A stretch of DNA of 64,000 nt, from positions 662,501 through 726,500 of the forward strand of contig JAJTWR010000293.1 in NCBI GenBank assembly GCA_021613335.1, written 5' to 3'. This document shows positions 50,925-62,821 of this stretch, piece after piece. How positions within the stretch are numbered: position 1 is the first letter of the stretch; each line of letters opens with the position of its first letter. The stretch comes from Whitmania pigra. Its lineage: Eukaryota > Annelida > Clitellata > Hirudinida > Haemopidae. Made by a program: the position numbers and the translations under genes. The notes under the pieces were generated by a model. The model made no database searches, had not been told where the DNA came from, and saw only the letters and a program-made list of their open reading frames with translations.

Positions 50925-52526
50925 CTGCAGTAAAATATCTTTATTTATTTATCTTTAAAAGTGCATAATGAATATTTAATATCAACTCCATTGAACAAAA
51001 AATTCAACAAATTATGAAACAAAAAAACTTAAAAATGTAGAATAACCAACACGTGAGGGCTATCGACAACGAAAATATCCATGAAAGTATGACCGATGTC
51101 TCCATGTTTCCTAGTAAATCTATCGTTGTTAAACAAACGAAGTCATTGCGAATGCAAATACTCATCAATTGGCTTCAAGATCAAGTCTTCTGTTTGCTTC
51201 GTTTGTGCATTTATAGGCTCTATAAAAGATGCCTCATCGCCTATTGTCTTAGTCTTTGACCGAATCATCGGTCTTTCGACAGGTAAACTAACAAAAGGTA
51301 AACTGCGGAATGCTTTATTGTCTTTAATTATTACTGAAGACATACTAAAGTATATTTTAAGATTTTTAATTTGTCGTGCTCAAGGTTTACGCTGTAACGT
51401 TTTTTTTATGTTTAATCTGCCTGCGAATAATATTAATCTCGACCAAAGCGTATCATTTACGCCAACTCATTGCGCAAACAAGATTTTGTTAAAAAACAAA
51501 TATTTATAATGACTTCAACTTAACCAACAAATCACCAAAATCGAAATTCTGAAATGCTTAGCTATTGCGAATCTGATAACCGAAGAGTGTCACAAAGTAA
51601 ACAAATCCAGAAACAAGTCATGTGCTCTACTAAATGTGGCATGTATTCTTTAAGGCCAATCAGAGCTTCAGCCATCTTGTAGGTTTGCCATAAATTTCTA
51701 GTTTTTCTACATTCTCCAAAGGAGAAACTAAGGGTGCCTCGGCTGGTCCTGGCTACTCTGGCGAGTTGGCTCGGTATTGCAGTACAACCGGGTACGGCTT
51801 TGAAATTGAGCAGGTAGTTCTGCTCAGTCCTAATTGTCTAGTTATGCAATGGATGTTAATTTAATTAACTTCCTTAAGGCCAAAAACTTGTTCATTACTT
51901 ATATTGTAACATGCTTTATAAACACTCACAACGTTAAATTAATTAAGCGTTACCTCAACTGTGAGCACGAAAAAAATAAAAATAACAAAAAAAAAGACAA
52001 ATAATAATAATAAAATATTTGAAATAATAGTAATAATAAAATATCCAAAGTAATAATAATAATAATAATAATAATAAGCTGTTCAAAATACAACCCATCA
52101 CTTTGATCCAGTTCATTTATTATATTTATTATTGAACGAGTAATATGCGTGATTTTGTCGTTTATTAGTATCATTAATGCTGATGCCTTACTACATTATT
52201 TCGGTTGTTAGCATAAATTACTCAAGAGTTACCACTTTAAGCTGTTTATAACAAAGAATAGTTTTTCCCGCAGGACCTAAAATATCAAATAGTTATCAGA
52301 CTAATTAGTACTTATCATCTTTTCAGTGCCTTATGCACTTTCCGAATTGGACATTAATCTTAAGATAAGTAATCTTAGAGGAAAGTTTCAGAGGCACTTA
52401 CATCATCAATTTTTTCTCCTCTTAGCATCCTTAATACGTCCTCAGTCAAATATTCATTTTGTTCACCCAAAAACAAAAAGGGACTGTCGTAAATAAATAA
52501 ATTATCACTAAAAAATATTATTGTAT

Positions 52527-52612
<86 letters not shown>

Positions 52613-52673
52613 TAATAATAAATTGATTTACAGTAACAACAAACTAATAGTTAATTGAATAAATTTGGGAGTT
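50925..52673. other. Intergenic region with an unexplained GC-rich patch
   Basis: Should contain the first exon of the receptor gene, not recognised. A GC-richer, open patch lies at about 51715-51820, after a CCAAT word (GGCCAATCAGA, about 51655-51665). TAA array at about 52051-52077 and 52531-52622. Confidence 0.4.
52531..52622. repeat. (TAA)n array
   Basis: About 28 TAA units with one slip, 50 bp downstream of the stop codon of the gene that ends at 52674. Confidence 0.92.
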
Positions 52674-55600
52674 TCACCATTTCTTCCACATGGTATGGAA
52701 CCACCACGGTAAAGGGCCAGTAGAATAACCCATGAGCCTTTCATTGAGCAAGGTAATGCCAGAGAGATGTGTACCCCTAAACAGTTCACCCTCTATTCCT
52801 TCAATGTCTCCCTTTATCTAAATTTCATTCAATTTCAAAATAAATTCAGGCTTGATTAAGAATTTTCTTTGAAATAATCAAATCCTTTTTAAAAATAACC
52901 TTAACGTAATTTTTACAATTCTTAACGATGTCGTAAATTTTGGACAAGACATAGAGGCATTTCAGGAAATCATCATAGACAAGAAATTTTTCCAGCGTGT
53001 AATCGTAATCAGCCTCCATTAATTCTCCTATTTTGTGCTCAGGTATGTAGGGCTCCAAATCATTGCAGTGTTGCTCGTCTATGAGATTCATGATCCCTTC
53101 TTGGTTATCGAATTTCTTTAATTTTATTTAAAGGAATTAAGTCTGATATCATTTAATAATTATAGTGGTGTAACACATTATATATTAATGTTTTTATAAC
53201 TAAATTACATATTCATGCATTAAGCCTTAATTCAGATAAACAAAAAAAGTTAATTTACCAAAAGGATTTTGGAAACATCAGAAAAATTTATCAAGCGATA
53301 CATCTCCCTCAACGTTGCCACGCCATATTCTGTTTCTTCATCCTCATCCTCCTGATTAAAGTAGATTCATTGAGATCGCAAAAAGCAAATTTACGATTTA
53401 TCAATATTCACCTTCGCAATTCCCATGATGAAATGTTTCGAACGTTGCAGGCTCTCTTCCTCGTTTTGTACGGATTGGAAATATTTGAACAAGTATTCAG
53501 CGTCTGGAAAAAAGCCTACTTTCTTATGCAACAAACGTATGTAAGATCTGTCGAAAACTTTCGCCTGAAATCGAATAAAATAACTGTTACGTCGTACAAT
53601 ATATAGCTGCGTTCCATAGTTTTAAAATAACGAAGCGTTCCGCGTTTTTTAGCGGCTAAAATGACAATTCAATTGTTTCAACGGGAAACAAAACTACGCA
53701 TTTGTCTAAAAATTTATCACGGGTGCCTTCTGGATAATTAGTCAGTTTGAATTACACTTTGCAAGTTCGGGCAAAAAGCTTCAATGTTTAAAACTCATTT
53801 AAACCCAATTTACATTCTGAAGTTTTTCATTTGCCTTTACAAATTTTTCTAAATCCCTGTCAACCGGTTTGATATTAAGTCGCTCAAGTATGACCATACC
53901 TGGTAACATTTACAAAACTAAATTCAGTCTTAATCTTTAAACAATTAAAAAAATATTTTAATAGATGTAATTATCATATAATACTAGTATTAGAATTGAT
54001 CGAGTTCACTGCTATTACACTGATGTGAGAGCCACGAAGTCAAACGCTTTGTTTGCGGGTGTTTCGCCTCCGGTAAACTTTTTATTTTTGATAGTATCAA
54101 GAATAGCCTGTAACCTGTAGTCAAAATATAGTGTGTCAAACATCAGACTTAGAAAACATTTTAAAATTTGTTTTGTTGATTTTTATCAAATAATAACTTA
54201 AACATCAATTTAAAAAAAAAACAAAACGTACATATAATGCACTCTCCAAAACATTTATCAACGAATTTCATATGTTTTTCAATAACCACCTTTAAAATTT
54301 TGATTATCCGACAAATAAATACTGCATTTCTATTTCCTCTATTTAATAATTCAAAGACCCATCTGTCAATGAGATAACCATTTGTTAATATAATTTCATT
54401 TTAATCTAGGTAGAGTTCAATGTACTCCAATATGCTAAATTGGTCGTCATTTTCTAAATCTTCATCAGATAAATGTTCTAATATCCGAACATAGGCCGTG
54501 TCCAGTATGTAATACTTTTCATCTAAGTCCTAAAATGCAAATTAATCACCTATCCATTTTTATATTTTAAAGTAATTCTATTCTTATTTTAAAATTTAGA
54601 TTTGAGATCGTCTGTAATTTATTAATGTAATGTAAGAGTATTTGCGGGTATTTGTCTCTACTTGTCATAAATCCTTTCCATCCACGCGGTGAAAAATAAC
54701 TAGACAGCCGCAAAACATTAAATATCTTACCACGTGATAAAAGATTCTTTTAAATGATCCAAAACAATTTTGCACCAGAAACTTAATTGATTCCTCTGAT
54801 CTATTGCCTATGAACGAAAACATGAATTAACTTCTCGCATCCTTGTTCAATAAATTATTGTCTTTACAAGTTAATTATCATCTCATCGCTTACTTGAGCT
54901 CTTTGTTAGAGATTCAACCTGACCGGGGTACAATAAGTCATCAATGTCAAAGATGCTTGGATCTAACTTGCAAGAGGGCAAGAGGGAACTGAAATTTTAA
55001 TTAACGAAATTAAGAAATGTATAAGTTTAATATTGAGGGCATTATGTTTTTAAATAAAATGAATTAAAGTATAAAATACAAAAATAAGAGAAAAACATCA
55101 TATTAAGATAATAACGCAATAGAATGGGGAACTAACACCAAAAGTGCTGATGTTTTCTTGAATTTCTCCACTTTTTCGTAGGACATGTTGCGAATCTTTA
55201 AATTAGAAACCAAATAGTATGTTAAATGAAACAACTTGAATATTTCATAAAATTATGAAAATATAACTTCATTCCAACCTCTAAAACTGTCTCTATGGAA
55301 TCGTTCAATTCATTCAATGAGTTTATCACACTCTCCGCAGAAATTGTTTCTGTTTAATTTCAATTTATTAAGTAAATCTGAATTTAAATATATTCACTTA
55401 ATTTGAACTTCAATTAATTCAGTTCAAAATGTTTTGAACAATTGGCATTCAGCCTTAAGTTGAGTCCCTTCGCTCATTAAGTATCAAGCTGTCTCGCGTT
55501 CGAAACCTTTGTCAGTACAGTTTGCCCCGCTAAATTCATCACTAAATCCGACGCTTGTTAATGGTTACCATAATTAGTTATTTGATTGCAGCAACTCATA

Positions 55601-55966
55601 CATTTAAAATTAACTGCGACCCACTTTTTGTTTTTAAAAGTTTCGTAATCATTAAACACTCATAATTAAATCATAAAACATTTGACGCTTCAGAATTTGA
55701 GTCAACACTATTTCTACTACTGGATTTCAATATTTTGCACAAATTGAATGACCGACAAATATGCTGGAGCATTCATTCAAGAATCTGCGCTGTCAATGTG
55801 GTTGACTCAAAGTTGAGTCCCTAGTTACTGGTGCAGTTTTGAATTTTCGACAGAGCTGAAGTTACAGATGCCAAACAGAATATATAATTTATAATACATA
55901 AGCACAAATTAATCAACTAATGAATTTACCCAAGTCGACATTGCAATGATCTTGGTAATCAGTCAT
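52674..55966 (-). CDS. Unrecognised compact multi-exon gene
   Basis: Family not recognised. Proposed exons on the minus strand: 55930-55966 (ATG, MTDYQDHCNVDL), 55279-55349, 55139-55195, 54894-54966, 54731-54795, 54426-54529, 54021-54114, 53814-53899, 53412-53564, 53259-53351, 52900-53115, 52674-52817 (ends PLPWWFHTMWKKW, TGA). All are short, bounded by GT-AG and open in one frame; the sum is about 397 codons. The protein looks helical and acidic (HLSDEDLENDDQF, EDEDEETEYG) with no signal peptide, membrane segment or metal motif. The junction 54021 to 53899 breaks phase by one base, so one of those borders is wrong, an exon is missing, or the gene is broken. Exons 54894 and 54426 also needed non-first-choice splice sites. 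The run of exons from 53564 to 52674 is the most secure part. Confidence 0.65.
55440..55570 (+). mobile_element. Degenerate tRNA-derived SINE copy 4
   Basis: B-box-like GCGTTCGAAACC at 55497-55508, and GTTAATGGTTACCAT downstream as in copies 1 and 2. The A-box half is poorly conserved. It lies in the first intron of the unrecognised gene 52674-55966. Confidence 0.45.
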
Positions 55967-56519
55967 TCCTCTGATCCCCGTAAATTAAGTTAGCGTATCT
56001 CCCAATAGCTTGTTGCTTTGTTGACTGTCTGCGATCAGAATAACGACCCAAAGTTTTTAGTTTTGCACGTAAATAAAATTCTAAATGTTTAAAGTTATTA
56101 CTTTTTCATAAAATTTTATGCTTTAATTTTTACAAGAGAAATAAGTCGAACCCAGTAACAAAGAAAATGATTATTTATTCAACTTCTCGTCATAATATCA
56201 GACTATTTACAAAGTATTTACCAACTGAACGACAGGCTCAAGCTATGACCAAAATACCAAAAATGTGTGCGTTCTATGAGTTTGTGGCGTGAATTTCTAA
56301 AAACTGAAACCACATCGTTTGAGAGTTACGAGGGAAATAAACCGTCAGAAACTCAAATTGGTTCATCATTGGATAATCAACCAGTCACTGCCGGGATCCG
56401 CGACCAAGGAGAGGAAACAATGAAGACTGAAAAGTTTTTCGATCTAAATAATGTCTTGCCCCTCAACAGGGTACGAAGTCTGAAACCTCAAAGGTTTTTT
56501 CAAGTAGAACTCGAAGCAT

Positions 56520-57173
56520 TCACGCCTTTATCCTCCTCTTCTCCTTCTTCTTTTGTTTCCTCCTGGTAGAACTGCTCTGCTGGATGACCTCTTGTGCTTG
56601 CGCCTCCCCTGTGGAACCATCCTTGAGCCCTTCCTTCTTCTTTTCCTTCTTGGCAAGGTGCCTTAGGTTGATGTGATCAGCCAGAAGGAATCTTGAGAAG
56701 AATCGTGGCCTAGGCTCGTCACACATCCTGCAAGCGAATCGCCGGTTCGACCAGCGCGGAGGATCTAGAGGAAATTAGTTAAATAAATTAAAGATTAAAA
56801 AGACACAAATTAAAATAAATCAGATCGCATTCGAATTTTAGTTAGAATTATCGCATTGTAATGTTAATCTTAATTAACATGGAAGCACTAACTTTTGCAG
56901 ACAGTTGCATGATGAACATCGAGTTCGTCCATGGTGACAAATTCTTGTCTTCTTGCACTGCTCGCAGTAATCCGATCCGCCCTCCTCGGCATCCAAAATA
57001 CGCTGAATTACAAAACAATAATTATTCTATAGGGAATTAAAGTATTAAAAAGAGTTTGGATGCTAAAATTGACCATTACTTAAAATCCTCAATTACGACA
57101 AAGATAAAAATACGAAATAAGAAAGTATATGATTCTCGCGGAAAAATTGTTAACTCACCGGATTGATGCGCAT
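56520..57173 (-). CDS. Small Cys/His-rich basic protein, putative zinc binder
   Basis: Family not recognised. Proposed exons on the minus strand: 57159-57173 (ATG, MRINP), 56903-57002, 56520-56764 (TGA), 119 residues. The middle exon has YCEQCKKTRICHHG and RCSSC; the last has FACRMC followed by FLLADHINLRHL, a C-x2-C ... H-x4-H arrangement like a C2H2 finger with a long loop (15 residues), and ends with a lysine/arginine-rich tail (TRRKQKKKEKRRIKA) that could be a nuclear signal. The donor at 56903 (AACT|GTCTGC) is the one that keeps both Cys clusters in frame; a better-matching donor at 56893 (AA|GTTAGT) would end the protein early or use another frame. An acceptor before 57183 implies a further 5' exon, which may be non-coding. 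Confidence 0.5.
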
Positions 57174-57183
57174 TCTCTGCAAC

Positions 57184-58492
57184 CTGTTTGTCGTAGATGA
57201 GCTCGTTTCAGTTCTTATTAGCAGTTCTGAAAAATAATATCAAGATTATGGTTTATGAAGAAGGCAAGTTTTATGTAATTAGTGAATAATAAATACAAAC
57301 ATGCAACGTCAATGACCTACAATTTACTAATTACTAGCAAAAATTACCAGCAAATCACTCGTGGAAGCAGAACAGCAATAAAAGTAATAGCAAGAAACGA
57401 AGAAAATTCAAATAAGAATTGAACTCAACCTTAGGACGCAGCTTTCAAAACTGAAGGAAGACGTCGTCGAGGCCAGTTCTGGTTGTTGTCGTCGCTGTCG
57501 CGGCTGCCGTCGTTGTCGTCACTGACGTCGGGCTTCCTCAGACACGTTGGTAGAAAATGACGAGGCCGTCGGGCTACGGGGAAGCAGTAATTTCCAATGC
57601 ATCTACTCCAAGGACAACAAACTGAGACCTTTAGCAAAATAAAATGAAGAACAGTTCAACGCACAGCGGAAAAGAAACACGAGACACGAGCGGAATTAAA
57701 TAAATTATAAAAAATTATTCTCTTTAGCTATTAATCCTGAATATGAACTCGAATTATTCTTACAATTCAACCGGACAGCTCGCTCGACTGAAATAAACAA
57801 CAGTGGACAACTCGACTGAGACGAGGTGAACTTTCGTCGCAGCACTCCTTCAGTTCTGCAAAGTTGGATCTCCTAATTTGCATACAAGAAGTCCGCGGGT
57901 TTGTGTGAGTTTGTGTAAGTGTATGCGTGAGGATTGTCTATCGACAGAATAGCGAGGATCCAGTTGATTTCATTGTAGAAGAATTCTTACGATAATTTAA
58001 ACACCTCTACTGACTTTGTTTACTCAATGAGCTGTGACTGATTTCAATTTTTTAATTAATTAAAAGTACATTACTAGTCAACGAATTAACTGCATTACTG
58101 CTAATCCAGTCTCAGACTCTACTAGATCAATTGGACAGTTTAATTCGCTGACGATAAATTTAGGAGCGTTTCACCTTCTACGATTGTCTTTTAGGAAGGT
58201 TAACAATAAACGAATGATGTCATACTAACATAATAATCATTATTATTATTATGACATACAAGTCAGCCAAGATGTATAATTCTCAATGTTATTAAGAATA
58301 AGTTAAAATCATCATTAGTAATTCTAATTAATTAGTCGGTTAACAATAAATTCTGTAGTTACAAATTAATGTAGTCATAAATTGAGGACGTTGCAGAAGC
58401 CGATGGAAGATGTCTGAACCACGTACTTTCCAATGTTAATGTAAATGTAAATGTAAATGTTAATCCTGGAGTGACTGCAATGAAGAGACCAA
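57184..58492. other. Region upstream of the small zinc-binder gene
   Basis: A GC-richer segment at about 57430-57640 on the minus strand is open for 68 codons (ends LPSVLKAAS) and could be a 5' exon of the gene at 56520-57173, but no frame-consistent splice joins it. The rest is AT-rich with nothing recognisable. Confidence 0.35.
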
Positions 58493-60061
58493 TCAGGCTT
58501 CTCGAGGTACGCATTTGCGTTTCAGTATGAAAAACTCAGAGTTTTCAGAGTGGTGGGCAGATATGGATGGACAACACTTATGGATGGAGCGAGGACAACC
58601 CGGAGTATAATGGCTAACAATGGTCTCTTCAGTGCTGGGGGAAGGAGGCTGAGAATTGGGGTTTTCCACCCTGAAAAATGATGAAATGACTTCTCTGACT
58701 GGAATCGATGCTCAACTAAAATATTTTTGCCAACCATTTTCTGGCTGTTTGCCCTGACAACATTCATTCATTTATTGACATTAATTTCATCAGCCATCTT
58801 TTGACATTAAAAAAATAATTCAACCCTTATTAATTAATTCATGCCTTTATCTATGCATGTTTTTAAAGCATCGATAGCATCTCCAAATCAGTCGTAGGTC
58901 ATTCTCGTCAGCCATCAACGACGACAGCGTTTATGGTGGGGTCAACCTCTCATAGGCGAATACATCATGTATTTCAGAGGCCAAGTATTTGTCCTGTGCC
59001 CTCAGGCCGCCACCGGGCATGTTCAGGTGGCTTGGTGCCCTGTTGTGGCTCTCGTATGGCTCTGGGCAGTTGCTCTGCATCAGACATGATAGGTCGACGT
59101 TTCCGCCTGGAGATGTGGAATTGTTTTGTTTCAATAATTCTATTAATTTCTTCATTAAATAATTCATGTTGCAATAATGGTGGTGATGATGATGAGGAAG
59201 TTCTCACCATCGGTTTCATCGCTGACCAGTTCGAGTATCTTATCCTCAAGTACAGGGTCATTGCAACCCTCGACAATGTTGGACAACTGGGCGGTGCACG
59301 AAGCCGCGCTGGAACGAAGGTTCAAGGGGCTTGGCCACTTGTCCACCATTTGCGAACCCATTAGACATGAGGGGGATGACGACGAAGATGGAGATGATGA
59401 TAGTGATGATAGTGGTGATGACGATGATGATGCTCTCTTTGTTATGATGAGAGCCTGAATGGATTGAGTGATTGAGTCATCATCAGATGTTTACAACGAC
59501 AGTGCTATTTATAGACATCATATTTTCCGACCTTGATATTAATCGTTATTGTTATTATTATTAGCATTATTAGTAATATTATTATTTTGTTGTTACTTCT
59601 AAAATCAGAGTTGGTTTCTATTTATAAGTTTATTTTATTTTAACAACCAAAAAGGGAAGGCAAGTAAAAAAAATCAGATTTTCAAAGAAAAAGAATTAAT
59701 AACTTCAAACCTGTTTTTTTGCCGGATTCCAGATTCTACGAAGCATTGCAATTTCTTCTTGTCCTTACAGGATCTCTGAGGTGGAAATTATAAATTCGAA
59801 AATTGAGAACAAAATTGATGATGTCGGAAAAAATCAACAATTTTTGTCTAATAATTGCAAGCGAAATTGAAATAAAGTAGACTCTTAAAAATAAATCTTT
59901 TTCAATATTTTAGACCAAGATACACTTTGGTGCACTTTTATTTACCGCTCTCTTCGTAAGACGTCTGCCGGCTTATATGAAGACCTCTCGACCAATCAAA
60001 GTTGAGTTTGTAACCACGTGACTGGAAACACGCTCCTTTTACCGTGTCTGTCTCACTTTGA
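58493..60061 (-). CDS. Unrecognised gene, tentative multi-exon model
   Basis: Family not recognised. The best-supported part is three exons on the minus strand: 59208-59361 (or extending up to about 59455), 58947-59106, 58493-58670 (TGA), whose phases agree (1, then 2) and give about 163 residues. Segments include TAQLSNIVEGCNDPVLEDKI, GGNVDLSCLMQSNCPEPY, RAPSHLNMPGGGLRAQDKYL and HTPGCPRS-like Cys-containing words near the end. The upstream serine-rich stretch (59361-59450) is CATCAT-repeat derived. Two further open blocks with splice borders lie upstream, 59711-59775 (CKDKKKLQCFVESGIRQKN) and about 59951-60061 (SQSETDTVKGACFQSRGYKL), but joining them needs second-choice sites. A shorter ending at 58931 (TAA) is possible if the donor at 58946 is not used. 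Confidence 0.5.
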
Positions 60062-60662
60062 CTCTGCAATAAAAATAGTATTAATTACATTTAAAATTAA
60101 TTAATGGTTGTAATTTAACTAGTAATGATTTATGCGATTAAAATATATAAATATATATATTTGGGGAAAAAAGCGACTCCACAAAAAATTCGAGAAATGC
60201 TCGGACATTTTCTGACTTAAAAAATTGTTTGTAAAGGAATTATTACACTTAAAAGTTTAATTCAGCATTTATAAACTCATAATTGTGATAATTAACGCAT
60301 AATTGGAGCATAATTATTTCCATCACTAAATAATAAATAATTAATATTAATAAATAATTACAAATTATTTAATTTGAACTAATTGCAACTATAGCCGCTA
60401 TAACTAATTGCCTAATATATTTAATTATTCAAATAATTACAAAACTGAGAATAAAGGGCAATAAATTGCAAATGTTACATCATAAAGAGTCTAAATTAAT
60501 TTCCATAATTAAGCTCCACATCATCACGTCAATAAAATCTCTGATCACGAATAACATTCGTGTTTAAAATTAAAACGAATTTGGAACGAAAATAGACAAA
60601 AAACGTGACCCAAAAATAAGACACAACTATTGTAACTTAGCGCTAGAGTTAATAATAATAAG

Positions 60663-60710
60663 CACGTGACTCGGCAGCTAACCAATCAGAGAAAGGTAGC
60701 AGGTCACGTG
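60663..60710. promoter_or_regulatory. Two E-boxes flanking a CCAAT box
   Basis: CACGTG (60663-60668), ACCAATCA (60681-60688) and GTCACGTG (60703-60710) within 48 bp. CACGTG is bound by bHLH-zip factors such as USF and MITF/TFE. It lies about 600 bp upstream of the tentative minus-strand gene; function is inference. Confidence 0.4.
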
Positions 60711-61698
60711 GATTTGTTTTCATAGACAGCTGTCGATCCATATATTAACTCGAGTCCATTGATCCGTGACGACGCAGTTTTCACCGGGATTGTTTATCAC
60801 CTGGTCAATCGATTTGCTCAATTGCGCATCGCCCCATAGGAAAAACATTACGAATTCAAACGCTAATACAACATTAATATTACATTACTACCACTGCCAG
60901 CCTCATATAAACCTTAAGCTCTAACCTTTGACCCAGTGTCGTTTTCAATTCGTGAATTTAATTTTTTTTTAGGAAACCTTGTGAGACGTGCTCTATAAAT
61001 TGTGATGTTGTCTGAAAATCTTCAAAATGAATTGAAATAAAAAAGAAAATCATTCAAAATGAAAATTTAAAAAATCAAAAAGAATCGACGAAAATCTGTT
61101 CATTGGCCTTGACATTCACCCTACTCACACCCGCACAAGCAGATCGTAAAAAGCCAGCATCATCATCATCACGACTATTAGCGTCCACATAAAAAGTCCA
61201 TCCAATCAAGCCAAAATAATAATAATAATAAATAATAATAATAATAATAATAATAAATAATAATAGTAATAATGTGACTTCATCACAACGGACGAATGAC
61301 CTTGACAAGGTGATAAACGTTTATTTACACAAAACTCTTAACGCAGCTCTCAAAATTGATCTAAAAGGACACAAATGTGAATCTAGGTCATGTCAGATCT
61401 CGCAACCAGCGGCGCGACCCAATCAGGTCGATCGGGTGAGGAAATTTCGAGTGACCATGCGTAAAATCAAACCGCGCGCCTAACAGTCATCACCATCAAC
61501 GGCAACATCATCATCATCATCATCGTCATCGAAAAGAGGTATCATCACCATGGCCTCACCAGTAACGTCGATGAAAATGATCTCACGTACAGCGCCATAA
61601 AAAAAAAAAGGTAAAATGCAAGTGCGCATATTATGGGTGTCCAAAGCAGTAATAATGGAATAATTCTAGGTCAATCTGCCCGAATAATAATAATAATA

Positions 61699-61732
<34 letters not shown>

Positions 61733-62130
61733 CTTAATCTTAGAATAAGATGCAAATTAGTCATCGAAAAGTGCTACTGTACACGATGTATACGAATAAC
61801 GAAGTGTACAATTCATAATGTTCCAAAGAGAGAAAGACTTCTCTTTCTACGTTACCGTCGACGACGACGATGATGATGATGATGATAGTGACATTCATAT
61901 TAGTTCCTACAAGGAATCAAATTCAAGGATAACAATAATAAAAAGAATATTAATAATAAACTCGCAATAATAATAATAATAATAATAATAATAACGCTCG
62001 ATTAATAACATCGCGATAATCATAACAATAATAATAATAATCATAATCATCATCATAATGGTCTTAAGATCGTCCGCTACAAGTTCTCCGGCTGCCAAGG
62101 GTTGCCATCGGCTTCCAAAGACAAAGAAGT

Positions 62131-62131
<1 letters not shown>

Positions 62132-62189
<58 letters not shown>

Positions 62190-62190
62190 A
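62132..62190. repeat. (ATC)n array
   Basis: About 20 perfect ATC units. Confidence 0.93.
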
Positions 62191-62371
62191 ACAACCGTCA
62201 TCATTATCATCACCGTCGTCGCTAGAGTTACTGTTCCGTTACGTCAGAGTTATGATAAGGATCCAATGCTTTGGCGGTCGGTGTGGTAAGCGCGACAACT
62301 CAAGAAGACGAGTGGAGTTCCGGCGTCGAGTGGCGCGGTTAAAGGAAAACAGACGATTTTGTGTTGTTACA

Positions 62372-62380
<9 letters not shown>

Positions 62381-62402
<22 letters not shown>
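62381..62402. repeat. (AC)n dinucleotide array
   Basis: About 11 AC units, the only clear dinucleotide array noticed apart from a short TG run at 43008-43022. Confidence 0.93.
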
Positions 62403-62405
<3 letters not shown>

Positions 62406-62821
62406 GAAAAAAGATTTCAACGCGGGAATCCTTCGGTATTTTTAAAACTCTGGACTTTCTCGATCAAAAATATAAATCGAATTTTCTCCATTTCTTGTCG
62501 TGAATTGTTTAAAAAATAAACTTTCAAAAAAAAAAAAAACGAAATTATTCAAAAAGTCGACCACTTTAAATACATAACATGTCATCATTATCATCATCTT
62601 GTTCCTCAGCAACTTGAGCGCCGAAATGGATCAAAATACCACCCCGCAAATGGGGCTTTGATTATCATAATGTAATAACGTATGCTCATCACAGTAACCG
62701 GCACATCATTGGTCATCATGATTTATGATAATCCGTGCAGAGGCGAATTTAAATATTCAACAGAGCGAGAATCCGAAGAGAGTCCTCGAAAATTCTTCTC
62801 CGCGTGCTACTTCTACTGCTA

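Larger units (their letters stand above)
60062..62821. other. Intergenic region with microsatellites and promoter-like motifs
   Basis: No exon recognised. TAA arrays at about 61218-61265, 61685-61730, 61967-61993; ATC arrays at 61508-61530 and 62132-62190; (AC)n at 62381-62402. CACGTG/CCAAT cluster at 60663-60710. Confidence 0.5.

Noticed and set aside
56267..56569. 100-codon plus-strand ORF
   Set aside because: Lies opposite the 3' end and 3' UTR of the minus-strand zinc-binder gene, with no splice sites or family signal.
59990..60025. CACGTG and CCAAT motifs taken at first as a promoter
   Set aside because: They fall in a splice-bounded open block that reads as coding on the minus strand (GYKLNFDWSRG).
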